A DNA stretch of 64,000 bases from Novispirillum itersonii subsp. itersonii ATCC 12639 (GTDB lineage Bacteria > Pseudomonadota > Alphaproteobacteria > Rhodospirillales > Rhodospirillaceae), in NCBI RefSeq assembly GCF_000381985.1, contig NZ_KB907338.1:310001-374000 (forward strand), in the 5' to 3' direction. Shown here piece by piece: positions 39,255-47,900 of the stretch. The first letter of the stretch is position 1. Each line of letters starts with the position of its first letter. The translations under genes and the position numbers were made by a program. Under the pieces are notes generated by a model, which worked only from the letters and a program-made list of their open reading frames with translations, was not told the DNA's origin and did no database searches.

Positions 39255-40277
39255 ATGACCCGCCGTTCTTCCGCCGCTTTTGCCGCCGTCGCCCTGATGG
39301 CGGTGGCCACCCCGGCCCTCGCCGCCGAGGAAGTGAACGTCTACACCAGCCGTCAGCCGGCGCTGATCGACCCGCTGCTGAAGGCCTTTACCGACAAGAC
39401 CGGTATCAAGGTCAACACCGTGTTTGACGGCAAGAGCATCGAAGAACGCCTGAAGGCCGAAGGCGCGAACAGCCCGGCCGATCTGGTGCTGACCGTTGAT
39501 GTCGGCCGCCTGACTGATCTGGTGGCCAAGGATCTGGTCCAGCCGGTGCAGAGCGAGACCCTGACCAAGAACATCCCGGCCTCCTTCCGGGCGGAAGATG
39601 GCAAGTGGTGGGCCCTGACCAGCCGCGCCCGCGTGTTCTACGTCTCCAAGGACCGGGTGAAGGACGGCGAGATCAAGTCCTACGCCGATCTGGCGGACCC
39701 GAAGTGGAAGGGCCGTATCTGCACCCGTCCGGGGGATCATGATTACAACGTGGCGCTGACCGCTGCCGTGCTGGCCCATGAAGGCCCGGAAAAGACCAAG
39801 GACTGGCTGAAGGGCGTGAAGGCCAATCTGGCCCAGAAGCCGCAGGGCAGCGACCGGTCTCAGGTCAAGTCGGTGAAGGAAGGCCTGTGTGATGTTGCCG
39901 TCGGCAACACCTATTACATGGCTGCCATGCTGGCCGACCCGGAACAGAAGGCCTGGGCCGAAGCGGTCAACATCGTGTTCCCCGATCAGGCGGGCAACGG
40001 CACCCACCTGAACGTGTCGGGGATGGCGCTGACCAAGTCCGCCCCGCATAAGGATGCGGCGGTGAAGCTGATGGAATTCCTGTCGTCTGACGAAGCCCAG
40101 CACATTTATGCTGACCTGAACAACGAATATCCGGTGAAACCGGGCGTGGAATGGTCCAAGCTGGTGAAGTCGTGGGGCACCTTCAAGGCTGACACTCTGG
40201 CGCTGGCCAAAGTGGGCGAGCTGCGCCCGGCGGCCCTGAAGCTGATCAACGAAGTCGATTTCAACGCCGGTCCGTAA
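39255..40277 (+). CDS. fbpA: Fe(3+) ABC transporter substrate-binding protein
   Basis: A 340-residue periplasmic protein with a Sec signal peptide (about 1-23, cut after ATPALA). The mature part starts EEVNVYTSRQPALIDPLLKAFTDKTGIKVN, the hallmark of FbpA/FutA/IdiA iron-binding proteins, and contains the C-terminal-lobe region VAVGNTYYMAAML whose tyrosines commonly bind iron. ATG 39255 follows CAGGAG. The Fur-like box upstream supports a role in iron uptake. The permease begins three nt after its stop. Confidence 0.93.
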   Translation: MTRRSSAAFAAVALMAVATPALAAEEVNVYTSRQPALIDPLLKAFTDKTGIKVNTVFDGKSIEERLKAEGANSPADLVLTVDVGRLTDLVAKDLVQPVQSETLTKNIPASFRAEDGKWWALTSRARVFYVSKDRVKDGEIKSYADLADPKWKGRICTRPGDHDYNVALTAAVLAHEGPEKTKDWLKGVKANLAQKPQGSDRSQVKSVKEGLCDVAVGNTYYMAAMLADPEQKAWAEAVNIVFPDQAGNGTHLNVSGMALTKSAPHKDAAVKLMEFLSSDEAQHIYADLNNEYPVKPGVEWSKLVKSWGTFKADTLALAKVGELRPAALKLINEVDFNAGP

Positions 40278-40280
40278 GTT

Positions 40281-42038
40281 TTGAACGATCTGTCTGTGCC
40301 ATCGGCCCCGGTCCCCGGGGCTGCTGAGGTCAACCCCGGCCGGGACTCTTCCGGCCGGGGTTTCCCGCATTCTGACGCGCCGGTGCCGCTTCCGCCCCGC
40401 CGCCGCTGGCGGCTGGATCTGTGGTCTGCCGGCACCCTGCTGGTGGCGCTGGTGGTCTGCCTGCCGGTGGCCGCCGTGGCATGGATGGCTTTCTTCCCGT
40501 CAGAGAATATCTGGCCGCATCTGATGGAAACGGTGCTGCCCGATTACATCCTGACCACCCTGTGGCTGATGCTGGGGGTCGGGCTGGGCACCTTTGTGAT
40601 CGGTACGGCCACCGCCGGTCTGGTCACGCTGTGCCGGTTCCCCGGGTCGCGGGTGTTTGAATGGGCCCTGCTGACGCCGCTGGCGATCCCGGCCTTCGTC
40701 ATTGCCTTTGTTTATACCGACCTGCTCGATTACGGCGGCCCGGTGCAGATTGCCCTGCGGGCGCTGTTCGGCTGGAAGACCCCACGGGATTACTGGTTCC
40801 CGCCGGTGCGGTCGCTGGGCGGGGCGATCACCATGATGACGCTGGTGCTGTATCCCTATGTCTATCTGCTGGCGCGCTCGGCATTTCTGGAGCAGTCGCA
40901 GGCGGTGCTGGAGGTCAGCCGCACGCTGGGCTGTTCGCCGCTGCGGGCATTCCTGCGCGTCGGGCTGCCGATGGCGCGGCCTTCAATCGCCGTCGGGCTG
41001 GCGCTGGTGCTGATGGAAGCCCTGAACGATTTCGGCACCGTCGATTTCTTTGCGGTGCGCACCCTGTCCGCCGGGGTCTTCAATGTCTGGCTGATTATGC
41101 AGAACCGGGGCGGCGGGGCACAGGTGGCGCTGGTGCTGCTGACCTTTATCCTGCTGCTGGTGTGGCTGGAACGGGCCGGACGGCAGGGGCGGCGCTATCA
41201 TGAAAGCGGCACCCGCAGCACCCCGGTGCGCCCGCTGGTGCTGACCGGCTGGAAAGGCGCCGGGGCGGCGCTGCTGTGCTTCCTGCCGCTGGGGCTCGGC
41301 TTTCTGCTGCCGGCCGGACAGCTGACGGTGTTTGCCGTCCAGCGGTTTTCCGACAGCTGGACCGATGCCTTCTTCACGCTGGCCCGAAACAGTCTGGCGC
41401 TGTCGTTCACCTCGGCAGCCGGGGCGCTGGTGATCGGGCTGTTTCTGGCCTATGCAGTGCGGCTGGGGCGGGATACCCCGTTCCTGCGCTGGACGGTGCG
41501 GCTGGCCTCGCTGGGCTATGCGGTGCCGGGGGCCGTGCTGGCGGTGGGGGTGCTGATCCCGTTCAGCCGTTTTGACAACTGGCTGGACGGTGTGGTGCTG
41601 GAGGCCACCGGCTGGAAGCTGGGTCTGCTGATGACCGGCACCACCGGGGCGCTGATGTTTGCCTATGTGGTGCGTTTTCTGGCCCTGTCTCAGGGCACGG
41701 TGGAAGCCGGTCTGGGCCGGGTCCGCCCCAGTCTGGATATGGCGGCGCGTACGCTGGGCCGCAGCCCGGCACAGGTGTTGCGGCAGGTGCATGTGCCCCT
41801 GGTGCGCGGCAGTCTGCTGACGGCGGTGCTGCTGGTGTTTGTGGACTGCATGAAGGAGCTGCCGGCCACCCTGTTGCTGCGGCCCTTTAACTTCGAGACA
41901 CTGGCCACCCACGTCTATCAGTTCGCCAGTGACGAGCGGCTGGAACAGTCGGCGCTGGCGGCCCTGTCGATTGTGGTGGTCGGGCTGCTGCCGGTGATTC
42001 TGCTCAGCCGGTCGATCCGCCAGTCCCGGCAGGGATAA
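40281..42038 (+). CDS. fbpB: Fe(3+) ABC transporter permease (fused two-domain, FbpB-like)
   Basis: A protein of up to 585 residues with about 12 membrane helices and two BPD permease domains, each with an EAA-type loop (EVSRTLGCSPLRAFLRVGLPMARPS and MAARTLGRSPAQVLRQVHVPL), as in FbpB/ThiP-type iron permeases. The TTG at 40281 is the farthest start, without a clear ribosome site; later GTG codons (for example 40383) would remove a poorly conserved, Pro-rich N-terminus that overlaps a strong hairpin. No ATP-binding protein gene (fbpC) follows; the subunit must come from elsewhere. Confidence 0.9.
   Translation: MNDLSVPSAPVPGAAEVNPGRDSSGRGFPHSDAPVPLPPRRRWRLDLWSAGTLLVALVVCLPVAAVAWMAFFPSENIWPHLMETVLPDYILTTLWLMLGVGLGTFVIGTATAGLVTLCRFPGSRVFEWALLTPLAIPAFVIAFVYTDLLDYGGPVQIALRALFGWKTPRDYWFPPVRSLGGAITMMTLVLYPYVYLLARSAFLEQSQAVLEVSRTLGCSPLRAFLRVGLPMARPSIAVGLALVLMEALNDFGTVDFFAVRTLSAGVFNVWLIMQNRGGGAQVALVLLTFILLLVWLERAGRQGRRYHESGTRSTPVRPLVLTGWKGAGAALLCFLPLGLGFLLPAGQLTVFAVQRFSDSWTDAFFTLARNSLALSFTSAAGALVIGLFLAYAVRLGRDTPFLRWTVRLASLGYAVPGAVLAVGVLIPFSRFDNWLDGVVLEATGWKLGLLMTGTTGALMFAYVVRFLALSQGTVEAGLGRVRPSLDMAARTLGRSPAQVLRQVHVPLVRGSLLTAVLLVFVDCMKELPATLLLRPFNFETLATHVYQFASDERLEQSALAALSIVVVGLLPVILLSRSIRQSRQG
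40332..40363 (+). other. Terminator-like hairpin at the fbpA-fbpB boundary
   Basis: AACCCCGGCCGG / CCGGCCGGGGTT perfect 12-bp stem with GACTCTT loop and a short TTT tail, 55 nt after the fbpA stop. It could stabilise the fbpA message or partly terminate transcription, giving more binding protein than permease. Confidence 0.65.
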
Positions 42039-42120
42039 TTTGTGATGCATCATATACCAATTTACACATATTCGGTTGCTGTTTAGGATCGCGCCCGACG
42101 TTCTGACAGAGGGACCGGGC

Positions 42121-42711
42121 ATGACCCCAGACATCACCATCCGCCCGGCGCGGCAGGAAGACTGTTCCCACCTTGCGCTGTTCAATGATGCTGCCACCCG
42201 GCGGCTGTCGTCGCACCTGTGGGGGCTGTCGGCACAGACCGGGCAGTCGGCGTTTGAGGTCGGGCGCAGCCTGATCGCAACGGCGGCGGATCACTTCTCC
42301 CATTACAGCAACTGGCATGTCGCCGAGGTGGCCGGGCAGGTTGCCGGGGGCCTGAACGGCTGGGCGCTGCCGGTTGAGGTTCCGGCCGGGTATATCGAAA
42401 ACAGCCCGCCGGTGACGCGCCCGCTGAATACTTTGAAGATGGTGGCCGGGGGGACGTGGTACATTGTCGCCGCTGCGGTGTTCCCCGAGTTCCGGGGCCG
42501 TAAGATCGGCGAGGCGCTGCTGGCCCATGCTGCAGAAACCGGGCGGGCCAAGGGGTTTGCCCGGCTGAGTCTGATGGTCGGCAGTTTCAACACCGATGCC
42601 CGGCGGCTGTATCACCGCCTTGGCTTTGAGGAGTGGGAGCGCCGCCCGTTTACCCCGTTCCCGGGATCGGACCCGGACGGAGAGTGGATCCTGATGGGGA
42701 AGGCCCTGTAA
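42121..42711 (+). CDS. GNAT family N-acetyltransferase
   Basis: A 196-residue acetyltransferase. The acetyl-CoA binding region is YIVAAAVFPEFRGRKIGEALLAHAAETGRAKG (about 116-147; the R/Q-x-x-G-x-G/A loop appears as RGRKIG), followed by SFNTDARRLYHRLGFEEWERRPF. Acceptor unknown. The ATG at 42121 has GAGGG eight bases upstream; an AT-rich promoter-like stretch lies at 42046-42090. A second GNAT gene follows after 25 nt. Confidence 0.85.
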   Translation: MTPDITIRPARQEDCSHLALFNDAATRRLSSHLWGLSAQTGQSAFEVGRSLIATAADHFSHYSNWHVAEVAGQVAGGLNGWALPVEVPAGYIENSPPVTRPLNTLKMVAGGTWYIVAAAVFPEFRGRKIGEALLAHAAETGRAKGFARLSLMVGSFNTDARRLYHRLGFEEWERRPFTPFPGSDPDGEWILMGKAL

Positions 42712-42736
42712 TCAGGAAGTATGGAGAGACAGAGAG

Positions 42737-43279
42737 ATGTCAGAGTATAAGGCCGTGGCCCCCCGCATCGGCCTGCGGGCGGTGACGGCGGCGGATCATG
42801 CGGCGGTGTTTGCAGGCTTGTCGCACCCGCAGGTGATTGCCCATTACGGTGTCAGCTATGACACCTATGAATCCTGTCAGGTGCAGATGGACTGGTTTGA
42901 CAGCATTCTCCGCGATGGCACCGGCGAATGGCTGGTGGTGGAACGGCGCGAGGATGGCCGGTTCCTCGGCTGCATCGGCTACAACGACCGCGATGCGGAC
43001 CACCGCCGGGCCGAAATGGGATACTGGCTGCTGCCGGAGTTCTGGGGGCAGGGCTATGCAGCAGAAGCCCTGCCGGCCTTTACAGCCTATGTCTTTGCCG
43101 CCACCGACATTCACCGCCTGCGGGCGGAGGTGGAGGAACCCAACCGGGCATCCTGGGGGCTGCTGGAACGCTGCGGCTTTACCCATGAAGGCACGGCGCG
43201 GGACTGCGAGGTCAAGGACGGGGCATTTATATCCCTGCGGATTTATTCTCTTCTGGCGACGGACAGGGGGGTGGCGTAA
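42737..43279 (+). CDS. GNAT family N-acetyltransferase (RimJ/RimL type)
   Basis: A 180-residue acetyltransferase of the Acetyltransf_3 group: LRAVTAADHAAVFAGLSHPQVIAHYG at the start, GCIGYNDRDADHRRAEMGYWLLPEFWGQGYAAEAL (acetyl-CoA loop GQGYAAEA) and NRASWGLLERCGFTHEGTARD near the end, the pattern of ribosomal-protein or small-molecule acetylating enzymes. Substrate not assignable. GGAGAGACAG precedes the ATG. Probably co-transcribed with the upstream GNAT. Confidence 0.88.
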   Translation: MSEYKAVAPRIGLRAVTAADHAAVFAGLSHPQVIAHYGVSYDTYESCQVQMDWFDSILRDGTGEWLVVERREDGRFLGCIGYNDRDADHRRAEMGYWLLPEFWGQGYAAEALPAFTAYVFAATDIHRLRAEVEEPNRASWGLLERCGFTHEGTARDCEVKDGAFISLRIYSLLATDRGVA

Positions 43280-43420
43280 TCCACCTGCGGTCCACGCAGG
43301 GCAGCCCGCGTATATCGGCTCTGGCCTTTTTGATGACAATTCGGTAAAGCATCGGGCAACGGCGGTATCCCGGTCGATACCTGCCCACGACATGCAGTCC
43401 CTGCACAGACGGAGTTGCCC

Positions 43421-44629
43421 GTGAACGGCAAAGTTCTGGTCGCCCAAGGTGGCGGTCCCACCGCGGTTATCAACCAGTCGATGGTTGGCGCGGTTCTTGA
43501 ATCCCGCAAGTTCCGCAATATCGAGAAGGTCTATGGGGCTTTCCATGGTGTGCGTGGCATCGTTCAGGAAGATTTTCTCGACCTGACGCAGGAAACCACC
43601 CACAACCTTGAACTGGTGGCGGGCACCCCGTCGTCGGCGCTGGGCTCCACCCGCGACAAGCCGGATCTGAAGTACTGTCAGGAGATCTTTAAGGTCCTGA
43701 AGGCCCATGAGATCGGCTACTTCTTCTACATCGGCGGCAACGACAGCTCCGATACCGTCCGCATCGTTTCGGAAGAAGCCCGCAAGGCCGATTATGCCCT
43801 GCGCTGCATCCATATTCCCAAGACCATCGACAACGACCTGACGGTCAACGACCACACGCCGGGGTTCCCGTCGGCTGCCCGCTTCGTGGCGCAGGCCTTC
43901 ATGGGCGCGAACCTTGATAACTGGGCGCTGCCGGGGGTCTACATCGGTGTGGTGATGGGGCGTCATGCCGGCTTCCTGACCGCCGCCGCCGCGCTGGGCA
44001 AGAAGTTCCCCGATGACGGCCCGCATCTGATCTATGTGCCGGAACGGGCGTTTGATATCGAAAAGTTCCTGGCCTCGGTCAAGGCGACCATGGATAAGCA
44101 TGGCCGCTGTGTGATTGCGGTGTCGGAAGGCATTGCTGACGAAAACCATGTGCCGATTGCCACCAAGCTGGCCGAGGAAGTCGAACGCGACGCCCACGGC
44201 AACATTCAGCTCGGCGGTGGCGGTCTGGCCGAAATGCTGGTCGATGTGATCAAGAAGCGCCTTGGCTACAAGCGCGTGCGCGGCGATACCTTCGGCTATG
44301 TGCAGCGGTCTTTCGTCGGCTGCGTGTCCGACGTTGACCAGCGCGAAGCCCGCGAAGTGGGGGAAAAGGCCGTGCAGTTCGCCATGTGGGGCGACCGTGA
44401 CGGCTCGGTCACCATTCATCGCACCGGCTTCTATTCCGTCGATTACCATCTGACCGACCTGCTGGAGGTCGCCGGGAAGACCAAGGTGATGCCGGACGAA
44501 TTCATTTCGCCCTGCGGTACCGATGTCACTGATGCCTTCCGCATGTATCTGCGCCCGCTGCTGGGCTCCGGGATGCCGGATGCCTACCGCCTGCGTCAGA
44601 ACCGGGTGCCGAAGATTCTCGGCCTGTAA
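43421..44629 (+). CDS. Diphosphate-dependent 6-phosphofructokinase
   Basis: A 402-residue PfkA-superfamily enzyme interconverting fructose 6-phosphate and fructose 1,6-bisphosphate. The phosphoryl-donor residues point to PPi: GGND (Asp108 where ATP enzymes have Gly) and PKTIDND (Lys134 where ATP enzymes have Gly); MGRHAGFLTAAAAL and the C-terminal PDAYRLRQNRVPKIL also fit the PPi group. The reaction is reversible, so it can serve gluconeogenesis from propionate and C4 acids. GTG 43421 is chosen as start since GGAG is seven bases upstream. Confidence 0.9.
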   Translation: MNGKVLVAQGGGPTAVINQSMVGAVLESRKFRNIEKVYGAFHGVRGIVQEDFLDLTQETTHNLELVAGTPSSALGSTRDKPDLKYCQEIFKVLKAHEIGYFFYIGGNDSSDTVRIVSEEARKADYALRCIHIPKTIDNDLTVNDHTPGFPSAARFVAQAFMGANLDNWALPGVYIGVVMGRHAGFLTAAAALGKKFPDDGPHLIYVPERAFDIEKFLASVKATMDKHGRCVIAVSEGIADENHVPIATKLAEEVERDAHGNIQLGGGGLAEMLVDVIKKRLGYKRVRGDTFGYVQRSFVGCVSDVDQREAREVGEKAVQFAMWGDRDGSVTIHRTGFYSVDYHLTDLLEVAGKTKVMPDEFISPCGTDVTDAFRMYLRPLLGSGMPDAYRLRQNRVPKILGL

Positions 44630-44657
44630 GGGCTGACAGGGTCTGACGTGTTGGCTG

Positions 44658-44690
44658 AAACCGGCGGGGCGCAGGCTCCGCCGGTTTTTT
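44658..44690 (+). terminator. Rho-independent terminator of phosphofructokinase gene
   Basis: CCGGCGG / CCGCCGG stem with A-T extension, 10-nt loop and T6 tail. Confidence 0.88.
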
Positions 44691-44785
44691 CATGCGCTTT
44701 CCTGAACGGTGGTTTCAGACCGGGTTCACCCACGCGGGGGTAGAACGGCGGTGTTGAGACAACGCGGAAAAGGAAGGACTGCGCG

Positions 44786-45139
44786 ATGATCCGTTTTCTG
44801 ACAGGGGCCGCCGTGGCGGTGATGCTGGTGCCGGTTGCGGCGTTTGCCCAGTACACCGGGCCGGGGGCTGTCCCCGCTCACCAGACTGTGGCGGCGGTGC
44901 TGGCCGATGGCCGGGATGATCAGCCGGTGGTGCTGCGGGGCACGCTGGTTAAGCAGCTTAGCTCTGATAAATATCTGTTTGCGGATAAAACCGGCGAAAT
45001 CCGGGTCGAGATTGACCCGCATCTGTTTGCGTCGCAGCCGGTTTCAGACACAACGGTGATCGAGCTGCGCGGCGAGGTGGAGAAGGAATACCTACAGTCG
45101 CCGGAGGTCGATGCTGACAGTCTGCAGGTGCTGCCCTGA
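44786..45139 (+). CDS. Periplasmic BOF-fold (YgiW/YdeI) stress protein
   Basis: A 117-residue exported protein: signal peptide (about 1-22, ending VAAFAQ) then a bacterial OB-fold with the family pattern TVAAVLADGRDDQPVVLRGTLVKQ…DKYLFADKTGEIRVEID and ELRGEVEKEYLQSPEVDADSLQVL. YgiW/YdeI proteins are periplasmic and linked to peroxide, metal or antimicrobial stress tolerance; the ligand is not known. AAGGAAGGA precedes the ATG. Convergent with the GyrI-like gene, 12 nt apart. Confidence 0.88.
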   Translation: MIRFLTGAAVAVMLVPVAAFAQYTGPGAVPAHQTVAAVLADGRDDQPVVLRGTLVKQLSSDKYLFADKTGEIRVEIDPHLFASQPVSDTTVIELRGEVEKEYLQSPEVDADSLQVLP

Positions 45140-45151
45140 TCCGGGGGCGGA

Positions 45152-45631
45152 TTAACGTAACGGCAGATACAGATCCAGTTCGGTCTGCGCTTCCGGCACC
45201 TCTGGGGGGAAGCGCAGACGCTGGCAATACAGCGGAAAGTCTCCGGCGGTTTCACCGCTGGCGGGCAGCCAGTCGCGGATCAGAAACAGGGCGGCGGCTT
45301 CCAGCGCCGCGTCGCCGCCGGTCACCCTCAGCCGGGCGCGCCGCCCGCCGGGGATCTGACCGCCCCGGACCCCCTGCGGATTGGGGGCGACTTCCCCGGC
45401 AACAGCGCAGCACAGATCCAGCCGGAACGCCTGCGGCGGTGTCACCGCCGGATCGCAGCGGAACACCGTATAGGTGGCGCTGACCGCCGGGGGCAGCCCC
45501 ACGGCCCGTCGCCAGCCGATGAAGCGCCCTATGGTGTCCGGCAACAACGCCGGATCACCGTGATGCTCCAGCACCGCAACGGCCACCGGGGTGGTGATGA
45601 CGATTTCGACTGGGTATGCTGAGACCATCAT
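45152..45631 (-). CDS. GyrI-like small-molecule-binding domain protein
   Basis: A 159-residue protein made only of the GyrI/SbmC (effector-binding) fold: VEIVITTPVAVAVLEHHGDPALL, IGRFIGWRRAVGLP, and the C-terminal FPLYCQRLRFPPEVPEAQTELDLYLPLR. Stand-alone members resemble the ligand-binding half of AraC/MerR-type regulators or SbmC gyrase inhibitors; no DNA-binding part is present. Two adjacent ATG codons (45631, 45628) are possible starts. No operon partner. Confidence 0.85.
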   Translation of the reverse strand: MMVSAYPVEIVITTPVAVAVLEHHGDPALLPDTIGRFIGWRRAVGLPPAVSATYTVFRCDPAVTPPQAFRLDLCCAVAGEVAPNPQGVRGGQIPGGRRARLRVTGGDAALEAAALFLIRDWLPASGETAGDFPLYCQRLRFPPEVPEAQTELDLYLPLR

Positions 45632-45675
45632 ACGGACCGCTTCTTCCGGGTGGGCCTGTCAGGGGTAGCCGGGCG

Positions 45676-47193
45676 TCAGTTCGCCTCAATCCATCCGGTG
45701 ATCAGGGCGGCTTCCTTGGCGCGGGCTGATTTCAGCCAGTCGCGGGCGGGCAGCTTGTTGGTATCGGCCTCGCGCTGATCAAACGGGATGGCGTCATATT
45801 TGATGCGCGCCACCTGATCGTCACTCATCACGCAATAGGCCATTTCCCGCCCGGATTTTGCGGTGAACACCCCGGCCAGTGCCCGGGCGTAGAACATGGT
45901 GCCGCTTTTGCCGCGCAGTGTGGACGGCGAGTTAAGATATCCATCCGGAATCCCGAACGGGTCCTGCATCAGGCCGGGCAGAAACGGCTTCAGCGGCTGG
46001 TTGGCAACGCTTGACGTTCCGGCAAAGCGGGCCAGCGCCGCGCACTGGCCGGGGGTCATCCGCCCTTCCGGCGACAGGCCGGAGGCATTGGGCATCACCA
46101 GCCCGCCCCAGGCAACGCTGGGGATTGCCGTCTGGGCCAGTTTGCGCAGGGAGTCGGCGGCTTCCTGCAGGGTTTTCCCCGCTGTCACCGCCAGCGACAT
46201 GGTTTCCAGCGCCACATTGTTGGAATGATAGACCGAGGCCTTCAGCATGTCCGTCAGTGGCTCTGACAGATGGCGCGCCAGCGTCGCACTGCCGGTCACC
46301 CCGGCGGCGGCCTGCGGGGCGGGCAGTTTCAGGCCGTTGCGGTCAGCCACCCAGACAAAGGTGCGGGCGGCATACAGGGCGGCGTCATGCACCGCCAGCG
46401 CGGTGTCACTTTTATCCAGCGTTGCGGGCAGCGGCTCGGGATACAGCGCCAGCGGCTGCTCCAGCCCGACCGGCTTGCCCTGCTTGTCAAAGCCGATGCG
46501 GAAGCGGTTATAGCTGACCCCCAGACCGGACAGGCCGGGGTTGTAGGGGACCTCCGGCGGCTGGGTCGCTTCCAGCACCGGGATGGTCGGCAGGGCGGTG
46601 GCATCGTACAGGAATTTGCCCTTAATCCCCTTGATGCCCTGATCCTTCAGGGTCTGAACCAGCTCTTCGAAGGCATCGATATCCAGCGAGGCATCGCCGC
46701 CGCCGACCAGAATCAGGTCGCCCTGTACGATGCCGTTTTTCACCGGGCCGGTGGCGGTGACGGTGGTGGAAAAGCGGAAATCCGGCGGGGCCATCGACAG
46801 AATGCCGATCATCGACACCACTTTGGTGACCGAGGCAGGGATGAACGTCTCCCGCGCCTTTTCAGCGGCCAGCACCTGCCCGGTTTTGGCATCCATCAGC
46901 ACATAGCCGGTGCGCAGGGTCGCGGGGTCCGGCGTCAGGGTTACACCCGGTGCGGTGGGGGAAACCGGCGGCGTGGTGGTGCCCATCCCGGCTGCGGTCT
47001 CGGGCCCGGCCCCCTGTCCACTGCCAGTCTGGCCGCTGCCAGTCTGGCCGGGGGTGGGGGCGGTGACTTTGGCTTTGTCCGCCGCCTGTGCGCCGGGGGT
47101 GGTCAGGGGCAGCAGCGCAGTCAGCGCCAGCGCTGAACACAGCAGAAGACGGGTGCCGCAACGGGTAAAAACCGCAGAACTCAGGTGCCGCAT
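45676..47193 (-). CDS. dacB: D-alanyl-D-alanine carboxypeptidase/endopeptidase (PBP4 type)
   Basis: A 505-residue class C penicillin-binding protein (peptidase S13 family) with a Sec signal peptide (cut near residue 37, GAQA). Penicillin-binding motifs: PASVTK (Ser121, Lys124), SNN (324-326) and KSG (429-431). It trims or cleaves peptidoglycan peptide cross-links in the periplasm. Residues 45-85 form a low-complexity linker including TGSGQTGSGQ, encoded by a 15-bp tandem repeat. Its start overlaps the upstream lipoprotein gene by 13 nt, so both are probably co-translated. Confidence 0.92.
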   Translation of the reverse strand: MRHLSSAVFTRCGTRLLLCSALALTALLPLTTPGAQAADKAKVTAPTPGQTGSGQTGSGQGAGPETAAGMGTTTPPVSPTAPGVTLTPDPATLRTGYVLMDAKTGQVLAAEKARETFIPASVTKVVSMIGILSMAPPDFRFSTTVTATGPVKNGIVQGDLILVGGGDASLDIDAFEELVQTLKDQGIKGIKGKFLYDATALPTIPVLEATQPPEVPYNPGLSGLGVSYNRFRIGFDKQGKPVGLEQPLALYPEPLPATLDKSDTALAVHDAALYAARTFVWVADRNGLKLPAPQAAAGVTGSATLARHLSEPLTDMLKASVYHSNNVALETMSLAVTAGKTLQEAADSLRKLAQTAIPSVAWGGLVMPNASGLSPEGRMTPGQCAALARFAGTSSVANQPLKPFLPGLMQDPFGIPDGYLNSPSTLRGKSGTMFYARALAGVFTAKSGREMAYCVMSDDQVARIKYDAIPFDQREADTNKLPARDWLKSARAKEAALITGWIEAN

Positions 47194-47900
47194 TTTTTCC
47201 AGGGTCCGATGTCTACATGAATATGGTCGTAATGGTCCTTGTCGGAATTGGGCGACAGAACCACGCTGAAGTAATCGCAGGCGGACCGGGCCACCCGCTG
47301 CAGGAATTCTGATTTGGCCCCGGCCCCTTTCCAGTGTTTGGTGACGGAGATGGTGTCGCCGCCCTGCAGTTCAAACACCCCAAGGTCCAGGGCCTTGCCG
47401 TAGGAATGCTCCGACAGGCGGCTTTTGTCCGATGTGCGGCCCCGGCAGTTGTACGACCCGTAATGGTGCACGACGCTGACAGGGCGGCCAAACAGCTCCA
47501 TCGCCAGGGGCTGGATCACCTGTTCGTCAAAGCGGGCGTACCGGATTGCCAGCCCGCAGTCCATCGGCGCCGGTTTAGACAGGCTGGCCTGTACCGCCAC
47601 CAATGACACGGCAGAGCCGATGCCGCAGGCATTACCCGAGTCGGTGTCTTTCAGCCGGTTGAAGGCGCTGCCGGAATAGGACAGGCTGATCATGCAGGCG
47701 GCCCCCTGTTCGTCAGCAGGGCGGGTGACGCGCGTGCTGCCTGATTTGGGGCCTGCCGGGGTGCCGCAGGCTGACAGCAGCAGGGCGCAGGCAAGGCCCA
47801 GCAGACCCAGCCGTGCTGTCGGTCCCCCTGCCGGTCTGTTCCGGCGGGGGGTGCCCCCGTTTTCTGACCTCAACACTGGCTCTGGCCTCAACACTGGCAT
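47181..47900 (-). CDS. Extensin-like C-terminal domain lipoprotein
   Basis: A 239-residue protein with a basic N-terminus, hydrophobic stretch and lipobox LLSAC (lipidated Cys near 44). The rest is the extensin-like family domain (pfam Extensin-like_C), with SYNCRGR…LSEHSYGKALDLGVFELQGG and the terminal DHYDHIHVDIGPWKKC. His, Asp and His in the EHSYGKALD and HYDHIHVD motifs resemble LAS-type metallopeptidase ligands, suggesting peptidoglycan processing (inference). ATG 47900 is chosen to place the signal sequence near the start. Overlaps dacB. Confidence 0.88.
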   Translation of the reverse strand: MPVLRPEPVLRSENGGTPRRNRPAGGPTARLGLLGLACALLLSACGTPAGPKSGSTRVTRPADEQGAACMISLSYSGSAFNRLKDTDSGNACGIGSAVSLVAVQASLSKPAPMDCGLAIRYARFDEQVIQPLAMELFGRPVSVVHHYGSYNCRGRTSDKSRLSEHSYGKALDLGVFELQGGDTISVTKHWKGAGAKSEFLQRVARSACDYFSVVLSPNSDKDHYDHIHVDIGPWKKCGT

